Origin: JBFGFX01 sp965232455
GTDB lineage: Bacteria; Pseudomonadota; Gammaproteobacteria; Steroidobacterales; Woeseiaceae
NCBI GenBank assembly: GCA_965232455.1
Contig: OZ246981.1
Coordinates: forward strand, 4,774,001 to 4,838,000
Reading direction: 5' to 3'
Length of the DNA stretch: 64,000 nt
Shown: piece after piece, positions 54,783 through 62,811 of the stretch
Layout: the number at the start of each line of letters is the position of its first letter
How positions within the stretch are numbered: the first letter of the stretch is position 1
Translations under genes and position numbers: made by a program
The notes under the pieces: generated by a model
The model's input: the letters and a program-made list of their open reading frames with translations, nothing else
What the model was told of the DNA's origin: nothing
Databases searched by the model: none

Positions 54783-56303
54783 ATGGCCGCGATGAAGCGC
54801 AGCTTGCGGTATCTGTTCGCGAAGGCCGAAGCGCTGTTCGAGTATGCGTTCGGCCAGCGCGGCAATCCCTTCGTCTGGCTCGGCGCGCTGGGCTGGTTTT
54901 TCTTCTGGATCGTCGCCGCGACCGGCGTATACCTCTATATATTCTTCGATACGGGCATCGTCGACGCCTACGCGTCGGTTGAATACATCACCCACGAGCA
55001 GTGGTACGCGGCCGGCGTCATGCGCAGCCTGCATCGATACGGGTCCGATGCACTCGTCGTGGTCGTGGTCCTGCACATCTTTCGCGAGTTTTCGCTGGAC
55101 CGGCTGCGCGGCAAGCGGTTTTTTGCCTGGCTCACGGGCGTGCCGCTGCTGGGATTCATTTACATCTGCGGCATCAGCGGGTACTGGCTCGTCTGGGACA
55201 AGCTGGCGCAATACATCGCGATAGCGACCAGCGAATGGCTCGACGCGCTGCCCTTTTTCGGCGAGCCGATCGCCAACAATTTTCTCGACAGCACAACCCT
55301 CGGCGGACGCTTTTTCACGCTGATGGTGTTTATTCATATTTTTGGTCCGCTGTTCATGCTGCTGCTGATGTGGGTGCACATCCAGCGGCACTCCGGCGCG
55401 CGGGTGAACCCGCCGCGTCCGCTGGCGATCGGCACGCTGGCCATGCTGATCGGGCTGTCGCTTGCATATCCGGCCACCAGCCAGGGACCGGCGGACCTCG
55501 ACGTCGTGCCGGCCGCCGTCAATCTCGACTGGTTCTACCTGCCGGCGTATCCGCTGCTCGACGTGATCCCGGGTGGGACGCTGTGGCTGTATCTGGTCGG
55601 CGGCGCGGTCTTGCTTGCGCTGCTGCCGTGGTTGCCGCCGGAGAAACGGAAGCCCGAGGCGGTTGTCAGTCTCGAAAACTGCAACGGCTGCTCCCGCTGT
55701 TTTTACGACTGCCCGTTCAGCGCGCTGACGATGGTGCCCCGCACCGACGGCCGGCCCTATGAGCTGGAGCCCGTCGTCAACGTCGATAACTGTTTGAGCT
55801 GCGGCATCTGTGCGGGCTCCTGTCCGATGTCAACGCCGTTTCGCCGCAGCAAGCCCATAGAGACCGGCATCGAACTCCCGGACCGCAAAATCGGTGCACT
55901 GCGTGACCAGTTGATGACGCCCATTGAGTCGCCCGGCAACGGCCCGCGCGTCGTCGTCTTCGCGTGCGACCGGAGCAACGCGGAATTGCTCGAGCAAGAC
56001 GGGGCCAAGGTGATCAAATTGCCGTGCGTCGGCATGCTGCCGCCGTCGTTCGTCGATTTTGCGCTGTCGAGGGATTTCGCAGACGGCGTCATGTTGAGCG
56101 GCTGTCCGGAAGGCGACTGTTATCATCGCTTGGGCAACGAGTGGACCATTCACCGCATGGAGCGGCGGCGCGACCCCTACCTGCGCGGCCGCGTGCCCCT
56201 GGAGCGTCTGAACATGAGCTGGCTGCCGTCCGACGCAACTCGCCGCCGCCGGGCGGCGTTGGACGTGTTCAAGACCACGTTGCGAGAACTCGACGATGAG
56301 TAA
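54783..56303 (+). CDS. Cytochrome b - bis-[4Fe-4S] ferredoxin - MvhD-like fusion protein
   Basis: 506 residues. Residues ~1-280 are a cytochrome b N-terminal-type domain with paired haem ligands H-x13-H (HRYGSDALVVVVVLH; HIFGPLFMLLLMWVH). Two [4Fe-4S] sites follow: CNGCSRCFYDCP and CLSCGICAGSCP. The C-terminal ~130 residues resemble MvhD, the delta subunit of F420-non-reducing hydrogenase (FACDRS, LPCVGM, SGCPEGDCYHRLGN). Likely a membrane quinol or ferredoxin electron-transfer protein serving the reductase. Overlaps the next gene by 8 bases. Confidence 0.85.
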   Translation: MAAMKRSLRYLFAKAEALFEYAFGQRGNPFVWLGALGWFFFWIVAATGVYLYIFFDTGIVDAYASVEYITHEQWYAAGVMRSLHRYGSDALVVVVVLHIFREFSLDRLRGKRFFAWLTGVPLLGFIYICGISGYWLVWDKLAQYIAIATSEWLDALPFFGEPIANNFLDSTTLGGRFFTLMVFIHIFGPLFMLLLMWVHIQRHSGARVNPPRPLAIGTLAMLIGLSLAYPATSQGPADLDVVPAAVNLDWFYLPAYPLLDVIPGGTLWLYLVGGAVLLALLPWLPPEKRKPEAVVSLENCNGCSRCFYDCPFSALTMVPRTDGRPYELEPVVNVDNCLSCGICAGSCPMSTPFRRSKPIETGIELPDRKIGALRDQLMTPIESPGNGPRVVVFACDRSNAELLEQDGAKVIKLPCVGMLPPSFVDFALSRDFADGVMLSGCPEGDCYHRLGNEWTIHRMERRRDPYLRGRVPLERLNMSWLPSDATRRRRAALDVFKTTLRELDDE

Positions 56304-56799
56304 AGTAGCGAAGCCGATCCTCCAGCTCGTCACCTACCTGGTTTTCGCCGCATTCGTGGGCTACCTGTCCGCGTCACCCGCTTACGACTACGGGTCCGCC
56401 GGCAGTGCTTCGGTGAAACTGTCGCTGAGCCACGCGGCAAACCGTGTGAAACCCTGCGTCCGGCTTACGCCGCAGCAGATTGCCGACCTGGCGCCGAACA
56501 TGCGGGTTGCGGAAAAGTGTGAACGCGAACGGCTGCCGCTGACCGTTGAACTCGAATTCGACGGTGAGGTCGTCATTCATCTGGAAGCGCCGCCGTCCGG
56601 TCTGTGGGCCGATGGCCCGGCGTCCGTTTACGAACGATTCGACGTCGAGCCGGGCGAATACGCGGTCACGGCGCGGCTGCGCGACTCGGATCGCAGCGAA
56701 GGATGGGACTATACGCAAACTGAAAACGTAACGCTGGAAGCGGGGCGCTACTTTACCGTCACGTTTAGAGCAAATGCGGGAGGGTTCAATTTCCGATGA
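56296..56799 (+). CDS. Membrane-anchored protein of unknown function in the reductase cluster
   Basis: 167 residues. An N-terminal helix (ILQLVTYLVFAAFVGYL) precedes a periplasmic domain of mostly beta-like sequence (KLSLSHAANRVKPC, LPLTVELEFDGEVVIHLEAPPSGLWADGPASVYERFDV, GRYFTVTFRANAGGF). Two Cys (CVRLT, EKCERE) may form a disulfide. I do not recognise the family; position suggests a role in assembling or anchoring the complex. Overlaps its neighbours on both sides (8 bp and 4 bp). Confidence 0.7.
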   Translation: MSKVAKPILQLVTYLVFAAFVGYLSASPAYDYGSAGSASVKLSLSHAANRVKPCVRLTPQQIADLAPNMRVAEKCERERLPLTVELEFDGEVVIHLEAPPSGLWADGPASVYERFDVEPGEYAVTARLRDSDRSEGWDYTQTENVTLEAGRYFTVTFRANAGGFNFR

Positions 56800-57188
56800 G
56801 CCTGATCGAATGGAAACCCGAATTCAGCGTCGGCGTTGCGTCCGTCGATTTCGAGCACCGGGCCCTGATCGACCTGATCAACGATCTGCACGAAACGATG
56901 CAGGAGCAAGGTACTCACGATCACGTCGTCGAGAGGCTGGGAGATATTTACGCGGAAGTGTCGGGACACTTTGCACTCGAAGAGAGGATCATGCGTGAGG
57001 CGCAGTATCCGGATCTGGACGCGCACAAGGCGGATCACGAATCCCTGCTCGACGAATTGCTGGACATCATCGACGGCGTCGAAAAAGACGGCAGCTACGA
57101 CGAGCGCAAGCTTTCGGAGGGCATGGAACGCTGGTTCTCGGAGCATTTTCGGACCCACGACGCCAAGTTGCATCAGCAGTTGGGCTAG
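56796..57188 (+). CDS. Bacteriohemerythrin
   Basis: 130 residues, the single-domain hemerythrin length. Di-iron ligand pattern: first His in SVDFEHRALIDLIN, HFALEERIM (His and Glu), HKADHESLL, and the C-terminal HFRTHDAKLH. Binds O2 (or NO) at a di-iron centre. ATGA overlap with the preceding gene makes it the last gene of the reductase cluster, where it could supply O2 or scavenge NO near the membrane enzyme. Confidence 0.92.
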   Translation: MSLIEWKPEFSVGVASVDFEHRALIDLINDLHETMQEQGTHDHVVERLGDIYAEVSGHFALEERIMREAQYPDLDAHKADHESLLDELLDIIDGVEKDGSYDERKLSEGMERWFSEHFRTHDAKLHQQLG

Positions 57189-57266
57189 GGGTCTGTTGGC
57201 CCTCAGTGAGCGATCGTCGCCGTCGCGCCGCGGTCGTCTGGCGGGAATTTCTCGTAAAACCTCTTG

Positions 57267-57297
57267 ATCGCCCAGACCTCATCGAGGTCCGGGCGAT
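57267..57297. terminator. 14-bp stem-loop between convergent operons
   Basis: ATCGCCCAGACCTC (57267-57280) and GAGGTCCGGGCGAT (57284-57297) pair at 13 of 14 positions around an ATC loop. It separates the hemerythrin gene from the oppositely directed ABM-domain gene, so a bidirectional terminator is the simplest reading; T-tracts are poor on both sides. Confidence 0.5.
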
Positions 57298-57387
57298 TCC
57301 GGACGCGACGCATGAACGAGTAAAGCGGGCTTACATGTGATCTCTCATAGGAACGCTCCTATCGTGAGGCGCAGACGGGTGCAGCTA

Positions 57388-57690
57388 TCACAACACCGCC
57401 TCGAAGGCCTCTAGCTGCGGGTGTTCGAGATAGGTACCCTTCGGCGCGCTGCGCTGTCGGTGCGCGAGACGGAATTGCTCGGATTCCGTCCAGTCCTCGA
57501 ACGCCTGACGGCTGTCCCAAACCGAATGCGAGGCGTACAGCACGTGATCGCCGTTTTCCGGACCTTTCAGCAGCGAAAAGGACTTGAACCCCGGTACTTC
57601 ATCCAGGTACGAGTCCCGCTCGCGCCACACCTGCTCGAAACCCTCCTCGAAGCCGGGCGCAATTTTGAAACGATTCATTGCAATGAACAT
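57388..57690 (-). CDS. ABM-domain protein, probably haem-degrading or haem-binding (HmoA-like)
   Basis: 100 residues, the usual size of an antibiotic-biosynthesis-monooxygenase (ABM) ferredoxin-like fold. MFIAMNRFKIAPGFEEGFEQVWRERDSYLDEVPGFKSF contains the typical IAMNRF start and ERDSYL helix seen in HmoA/IsdG relatives. It lies 28 bp after hmuV in the same direction, so a role in releasing iron from imported haem is likely; no catalytic residues can be proven. Confidence 0.8.
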   Translation of the reverse strand: MFIAMNRFKIAPGFEEGFEQVWRERDSYLDEVPGFKSFSLLKGPENGDHVLYASHSVWDSRQAFEDWTESEQFRLAHRQRSAPKGTYLEHPQLEAFEAVL

Positions 57691-57718
57691 CAGTTTTCTC
57701 CTTTCAATAAAGAACGAT

Positions 57719-58498
57719 TCAGGTGTGCACGACGACCCGCTCGAGGGCTTCGTGCCACTCGACGCGTATCGCGGTGTCGTAAACGTCGCTCAGCAATTCG
57801 TCGCCGAAGACGTTCTCCGGTTCGCCGCTTTCCACGACGCGGCCGTCGAACATCAGCACGATCTCGTCACAAAAACGCGCGGCGAGATTCAGGTCGTGCA
57901 GCACCACCAGCACGCCCGCGCCGCGGCGGGCATGGCGCCTGGCGAGGCGCAGCACCATCAATTCGTGCGCGAGGTCGAGGCTCGAGGTCGGTTCATCCAG
58001 CAGCAGATAACGAGACTCGTCGTCCTCCGACGGCTGCCAGATCTGGAGCAGGCAGCGTGCAAACTGAACCCGCTGCTGTTCGCCGCCGGAGAGCGAATTG
58101 AACCTGCGCGGGAGCAATCGCTCGATCCGGCATTCGCTGACGACGCGGTTGCTCGCGGTAAGGTATTGCTCCGCGGTTCTGAACTGCGATTCGATCCAGC
58201 CGAGGCGCAGAATTTCGTCGACCGCAAAGTCGAACACGACCGGCGTCGCCTGCGCCATGACCGCCCTTTTTTTTGCGAGTTCGAGCGCCGTGAAAGCCGC
58301 GATCGGGCGCTGATCCAGCCGCACGTTTCCGGTCGATGGAGAAAGCTCGCCGGCGAGCGCCCGCAGCAGCGTCGATTTGCCGGCGCCGTTCGGCCCGATC
58401 AGCGCCGTCATCTTGCCGCACTCAACAGCGACGCTGGCGTCTCGCACGATGGCCCGACCGCTGCGTTCGATCGTCGCCGTTGCAGCCGCCAGGCTCAC
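57719..58498 (-). CDS. hmuV: Hemin ABC transporter ATP-binding protein
   Basis: 259 residues. Walker A GPNGAGKST, signature LSGGEQQRVQFARCLL, Walker B YLLLDEPTSSLDLAHE, H-loop VLHDLNLAARFCD. GTG at 58498 overlaps the HmuU stop (GTGA) and starts the protein at the first strand (SLAAATATIERSGRAIV). A longer frame to 59155 is only the shadow of the permease gene read in another frame. Confidence 0.93.
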   Translation of the reverse strand: MSLAAATATIERSGRAIVRDASVAVECGKMTALIGPNGAGKSTLLRALAGELSPSTGNVRLDQRPIAAFTALELAKKRAVMAQATPVVFDFAVDEILRLGWIESQFRTAEQYLTASNRVVSECRIERLLPRRFNSLSGGEQQRVQFARCLLQIWQPSEDDESRYLLLDEPTSSLDLAHELMVLRLARRHARRGAGVLVVLHDLNLAARFCDEIVLMFDGRVVESGEPENVFGDELLSDVYDTAIRVEWHEALERVVVHT

Positions 58499-59541
58499 GT
58501 TCTGCGCACCCTGGCAATCAACCAAAGGAAAAAAGGCGCGCCCATCGCGCTCGTCACCAGTCCGACGGGCAGCTCCGCCGGGATGACGGCGGTGCGCGCG
58601 ACCAGGTCGGCCGCGATCGACAGGCTGGCGCCCAGCAGCGCGGAACCGAGCAGCACGTAGCGGTGACCCGCGCCGCCGAGCAGCCGAACCAAGTGCGGAA
58701 CGACCAGGCCGACGAATACAATAATGCCCGAGACCGCTACGCCGGCGCCGACCGCCGCCGCCGCCGACAGGATGATGCGCCGCTTGAGCCGGTCCACGTC
58801 GATGCCGATGTAATGGGCGTCGGCCTCGCCGAGCTGCAGCACATCCAGCGGATGCGCGGCGCGCAGCAGCAGAGCGATCGCAACGGCCACGATTGCCAGC
58901 GTCGGCGTCACGGTCGGCCAGGTCGCGCGGCCGTAGCTCCCCATCATCCAAAAGACCAAGGTACGCAGCTGCGTATCGTCGCTGAGGTACTCGAACGCGC
59001 CGATCGCAACGGTCGCAAGCGCGTTGATTGCAATGCCGACTAGCAACATCGTCGTGACGCTGAAATCGCCGTAACGCCGCGCGAACGCGTACAGGAACAA
59101 GGTCACCAGCGCGGCGCCGGTAACGGCGGCGAGCGGAACGAGATAGGGCATCCATGCGGCGCCGACCACCAGCGATGCGCCGAACACGATCATCGTCAGC
59201 GCACCGACCGCCGCCCCGCTCGACACCCCGATCAGGCCGGGGTCCGCAAGCGGGTTGCGGAACAGTCCTTGCAGGGCCGCGCCCGAAACGGCGAGTGCGG
59301 CGCCGACGGCGCCGGCGAGCACCACGCGCGGGCTGCGGATGTCGATGAGTACGGCGCGTTGCATCGCGCGTTCCGCGCCGGCAAAAACGTCCAGCAGCGA
59401 CAACGGAATGGCTCCGGTTCCAACGGCGGCGACAAGAACGGCCGCCAGCAACACCGTCAACAGCAGCAGGACGTTTCGCCGTCGCCGCTGCCGCGTGAGG
59501 CCGATACCTGTTCGGCGTATTGCGCTTGCGGTCGTGTTCAT
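58495..59541 (-). CDS. hmuU: Hemin ABC transporter permease (FecCD family)
   Basis: 348 residues, about ten helices. Family pattern RSPRVVLAGAVGAALAVSGAALQGLFRNPLADPGLIGVSSGAAVGA near the N-terminus and GLVVPHLVRLLGGAGHRYVL in the second half, the FecCD permease signature. Overlaps HmuT and HmuV by ATGA/GTGA junctions. Forms the inner-membrane channel with HmuV. Confidence 0.95.
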   Translation of the reverse strand: MNTTASAIRRTGIGLTRQRRRRNVLLLLTVLLAAVLVAAVGTGAIPLSLLDVFAGAERAMQRAVLIDIRSPRVVLAGAVGAALAVSGAALQGLFRNPLADPGLIGVSSGAAVGALTMIVFGASLVVGAAWMPYLVPLAAVTGAALVTLFLYAFARRYGDFSVTTMLLVGIAINALATVAIGAFEYLSDDTQLRTLVFWMMGSYGRATWPTVTPTLAIVAVAIALLLRAAHPLDVLQLGEADAHYIGIDVDRLKRRIILSAAAAVGAGVAVSGIIVFVGLVVPHLVRLLGGAGHRYVLLGSALLGASLSIAADLVARTAVIPAELPVGLVTSAMGAPFFLWLIARVRRT

Positions 59542-60416
59542 TGCGCGGTGAGCGGCTTCTCCCGAGCAGTGGGCCCGTGCAGCTGCGCGCCGAGTTCGAG
59601 CGCGGATTCCAGCGTCCGCGGGCCGAAGCCGAGCATCGACATACCGTCCATCGTGATGAGATTTCCCTCGCGCGCCGCGGCGGTGAGCCTCAGGGCCGGA
59701 TGATCCAACAGAGAGGCCGCGCCGCCCGCGTCATCGACGCCGCGTTTCGGGACCACGAAAAAATCGGGGTCGGCTTGCACCATCGCCTCCATCGACACGG
59801 GCTTCCAGCCGTCGAACGTTGCGAAAACGTTTTCGGCGCCCGCCATTTCGATCAGTCCCTGACCCGAGGTGTCGCGACCCGCCCCGAGCGGCACGCCGTC
59901 GCGTAAGCCGAGAACGACGGCGACGCGCGGCCGTTTCACGGTCCGCGCCGACAGCTTCGACAGCACGACCAGGCGGGTCGCCAACTGCGTCTCGATAACC
60001 TCCTCGGCACGCGCTTCGACGCCGAGGATCGTGGCGATGCAGCGTATCTTCTCGACGATGCCGGCGGCCGTGTGCGTCTCGGGAATCTTGATCGCTTCGA
60101 TACCGGCCTGCTCGATTTGCGCGAGAACCGCCGGCGGCCCCATGTCGTCTTCGCCGAGGATCAGCGTTGGATCCAGCGACAGCAGTCCCTCCGTTGACAG
60201 GTTCCTGACGTAGCCGACCGACGGATATTCGATAGCTTCCGGCGGATAATCCGAGGTGGTGTCCGTCGCCACGATCCGCGATTCCTGGCCGAGCAGGTAA
60301 ACGACCTCGGTAATGGAACCGCCGGCGATCGCCAGGCGGGAGGCGTCGGCAGCCGGGCGCTCGCAGGCATAGGCCGTGCCCCCGAGAACCCAGCAAACAA
60401 CGAGCCAGCCGCGCAC
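59538..60416 (-). CDS. hmuT: Periplasmic hemin-binding protein
   Basis: 292 residues. Signal peptide (GWLVVCWVLGGTAYA), then a TroA/FepB-type binding-protein fold: RLAIAGGSITEVVYLLGQE, TSDYPPEAIEYPSVGYVRNLSTEGLLSLDPTLIL, LGAGRDTSGQGLIEMAGAENVF. As in HmuT proteins, VGYVRNLS marks the hemin pocket region. GTG start is 2 bp after the TonB receptor stop, giving an operon. Confidence 0.9.
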   Translation of the reverse strand: MRGWLVVCWVLGGTAYACERPAADASRLAIAGGSITEVVYLLGQESRIVATDTTSDYPPEAIEYPSVGYVRNLSTEGLLSLDPTLILGEDDMGPPAVLAQIEQAGIEAIKIPETHTAAGIVEKIRCIATILGVEARAEEVIETQLATRLVVLSKLSARTVKRPRVAVVLGLRDGVPLGAGRDTSGQGLIEMAGAENVFATFDGWKPVSMEAMVQADPDFFVVPKRGVDDAGGAASLLDHPALRLTAAAREGNLITMDGMSMLGFGPRTLESALELGAQLHGPTAREKPLTAQ

Positions 60417-60418
60417 GA

Positions 60419-62671
60419 TCAGAATTCGACGCTGACGTTGGCCGCGGCGTTGAAGCCGGGCTGCGTGAAGCGTGTCGCCGCGTCGTTGCCGATTCCGCCC
60501 GTGTCCGCCCAGCGGATGTAAGTTTTATCGGTCAGGTTGAACAGACCGAGGTTTACGCTCACGTTTTCGGTGATCCGGGCATGCGCGAGCAGATCGAGCA
60601 GGCCGTAGCCGTCCGTGGGCTGGCGCGGGTTGTCGGCGTCGATGTCGTTTTCGTCCTTGCCGTCGACGACCGTCCACACGAGCTCGGCGCCCCAGCGATC
60701 GTTGCTCGCCGCGTACGAGATGCCGAGCACGCCGGTCAACGGCTCGATGGAATTGATGGGCTGGCCGGTGGACTCGTCCTCGCCGTCCGCGTAAGCAACG
60801 GCCGCCTGCATCGCAAAGCCGTCGAGGCGGTCGCTCAGCTCGCCGAGTTCCAGATAGCCGGTGAACTCGATGCCCTCGATCTGCACGTTGTCGCGGTTGA
60901 TGGATTGAAACGTCGTCAGACCGTCCGCCGGGTCGACGCCCGTCGGCAGAAACTGCGGCGCCAGCGTGAACGACTCGATGAAGTCCGCGTAATCGGTCCG
61001 GAACACAGCGAGGCTCGCGCCGCCGACCGCGTCCTCGACACGGATGCCGGTTTCAAAGCCTTCGCTGCGTTCCGACTTCAGATTGGGGTTTGCGATGGTT
61101 TTGTAGCCGCCAATGAAGTTCGAGAAGCCGACGTTGACGTCGTCGTACGGCGGCGCCCGGAACCCCTCGCTGTACTGGGCGTACGCGGAGAAGACCTCCG
61201 TGAACGCGTAAACGACGCCAATGCGTCCCGTGACCTCGCTGTCGTCGTAGTCCTCGGGCAGCGGCGAGCCGGGGTTACCGTTGAGGTATATGTCGTCGGC
61301 CGAGGTTTTCGCGTCGAAGCGGTCGTAGCGCAGTCCCGGTGTGATCAGCAGCCTGTCGTTCAGCAGCGAAATTTCGTCCTGCAGGAAAAACGCCAGCAGT
61401 TCGGTCTCGGTCAGCGGGAAGTCGCGCGTCGGCAGTGGCAGGAACTCGGGCAGCGGACTGCCGTTTGCGTCGAACGTTCCGCCGTCGCGCAGACCTGCGC
61501 TGTCCGTCACGTAATACTCGGCGCCATAGGTCAGGAGGTGGCTGCTTGCGCCAAACTCGAAGGGCTTGCTCAACTGGAGGTATGCGCCCTGGATGTCCTG
61601 CTCGAACAAAGACGTACGCTCGCGGGTCTGCTGCGCCTGCGCCGCGGTCGTGCGGTCTTCCATCGTTCGCTGCTCGGTTTCGGAGCTCTGATCGTAGACC
61701 GTCGCCATCACGCGCTCGGCGAGGGCGAAGTCGCCGTCGTACTCGTAATGAAGTGACACGCGGGTGCGTATCCGGGTGTCCAGCGCATCGCGTCGGTCGA
61801 CCGTCGTCCCGAAAGTGGAGATGCCGTAGTCGGAAAGCAGCCGCGTGTCGGTCTCGCTGTCGAGGTAATCCACTCCGAGCGTGAGCGTGTTGGCGTCATT
61901 TATGTTGAACGCCAGCTTGCCGACGACGTTGTCCGAATTCAGGTCCATCGGATCGGCGCGTTCTCGATCGGGTCCCGTGCCGTCGAACGATCCCTGGTTT
62001 TCGGTTTCGGCGCCATCGCGGTTCGTGTAGAGAAGCAGTCCCGACAGGCGATCGCCGCCGCCGGCGAGCGTGATCCGGCCGACCGTGCTCTCGTCGGCGC
62101 TCGAATAACCGGCTTTGAGTCCGGTATGAAAGGATCGGCCGTCCGTGAGGTAGTCCCACGGGCCCTTGGTGGTCAGAGCGACTACGCCGCCGATCGCATC
62201 GCTGCCGTACAGCGAGGAAATCGGGCCGCGCGCGATTTCCGCGCGCTGCAGGCTGTCGATGTCGACGAAGTCGCGCCGCGCGCTCAGGAAAGGCCCGAAC
62301 GAAAACTCGTCGGGCATCCGGATGCCGTCGACCATCGTCAAAACGCGGTTGCCGCCGATGCCGCGGATCGTGAAGCCGCTCAGGCCGAATCGGCTGCCCG
62401 TGCCGCTGACCGATACGCCGGGTTCGTAACGGACGAGGTCGGCGATGTCCCGCGTGATTTCGCGCTCGAGGTCTTCGGCCGTGACCACGGAGATCGTGGC
62501 GGCCAGTTCCCTGAGCGTACGCTCGGTGCGCGTGCCGACCACGGTGATCGTCGAAAACTCGCCGGCGGCACTATCGTCGTCGCCGGCCTCCTGTGTTGCC
62601 TGTCCTAGCGCCGTGTTCCAAAAGACGAACGGCAACGCGCAAGCCAGAATCCCTCTGGTTCCTGCGTTCAT
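60419..62671 (-). CDS. TonB-dependent haem/hemoglobin receptor
   Basis: 750 residues. Signal peptide (RGILACALPFVFWNTALG), TonB-box-like STITVVGTR, plug domain (RYEPGVSVSGTGSRFGLSGFTIRGIGGNRVLTMVDGIRMPDEF, IARGPISSLYGSDAIGGVVAL) and a barrel ending NAAANVSVEF. The plug resembles TonB hemoglobin/transferrin/lactoferrin-family receptors. ATG at 62671 has GGGAGGA upstream. First gene of the hmu operon, downstream of two Fur-like boxes. Confidence 0.92.
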   Translation of the reverse strand: MNAGTRGILACALPFVFWNTALGQATQEAGDDDSAAGEFSTITVVGTRTERTLRELAATISVVTAEDLEREITRDIADLVRYEPGVSVSGTGSRFGLSGFTIRGIGGNRVLTMVDGIRMPDEFSFGPFLSARRDFVDIDSLQRAEIARGPISSLYGSDAIGGVVALTTKGPWDYLTDGRSFHTGLKAGYSSADESTVGRITLAGGGDRLSGLLLYTNRDGAETENQGSFDGTGPDRERADPMDLNSDNVVGKLAFNINDANTLTLGVDYLDSETDTRLLSDYGISTFGTTVDRRDALDTRIRTRVSLHYEYDGDFALAERVMATVYDQSSETEQRTMEDRTTAAQAQQTRERTSLFEQDIQGAYLQLSKPFEFGASSHLLTYGAEYYVTDSAGLRDGGTFDANGSPLPEFLPLPTRDFPLTETELLAFFLQDEISLLNDRLLITPGLRYDRFDAKTSADDIYLNGNPGSPLPEDYDDSEVTGRIGVVYAFTEVFSAYAQYSEGFRAPPYDDVNVGFSNFIGGYKTIANPNLKSERSEGFETGIRVEDAVGGASLAVFRTDYADFIESFTLAPQFLPTGVDPADGLTTFQSINRDNVQIEGIEFTGYLELGELSDRLDGFAMQAAVAYADGEDESTGQPINSIEPLTGVLGISYAASNDRWGAELVWTVVDGKDENDIDADNPRQPTDGYGLLDLLAHARITENVSVNLGLFNLTDKTYIRWADTGGIGNDAATRFTQPGFNAAANVSVEF

Positions 62672-62700
62672 TGGCTGGTCCTCCCGTGACTCGATGGTGT

Positions 62701-62743
62701 TATAATGATTATCATTCACAAATAATAATGATTCTCATTTGTA
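62701..62743. promoter_or_regulatory. Tandem Fur boxes controlling the divergent hemin promoter
   Basis: TTATAATGATTATCATTCA (62701-62719) and AATAATGATTCTCATTTGT (62725-62743) each resemble the 19-bp Fur consensus GATAATGATAATCATTATC. They lie between the leftward receptor operon (start 62671) and the rightward DUF6607-like gene (start 62812), so both are probably repressed by Fur-Fe2+. Confidence 0.85.
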
Positions 62744-62811
62744 TCTTACACAAAGCCGTCGGCTTGGCAAGGACCCGTGCGGTGTCCGGCGGCCGGCAGG
62801 AGCGTAAAAAC

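Noticed and set aside
58499..59155. N-terminal extension of HmuV to 478 residues
   Set aside because: The extra part is Arg/Ala-rich and lies wholly within the HmuU permease gene in another frame; GTG at 58498 gives a normal HmuV.
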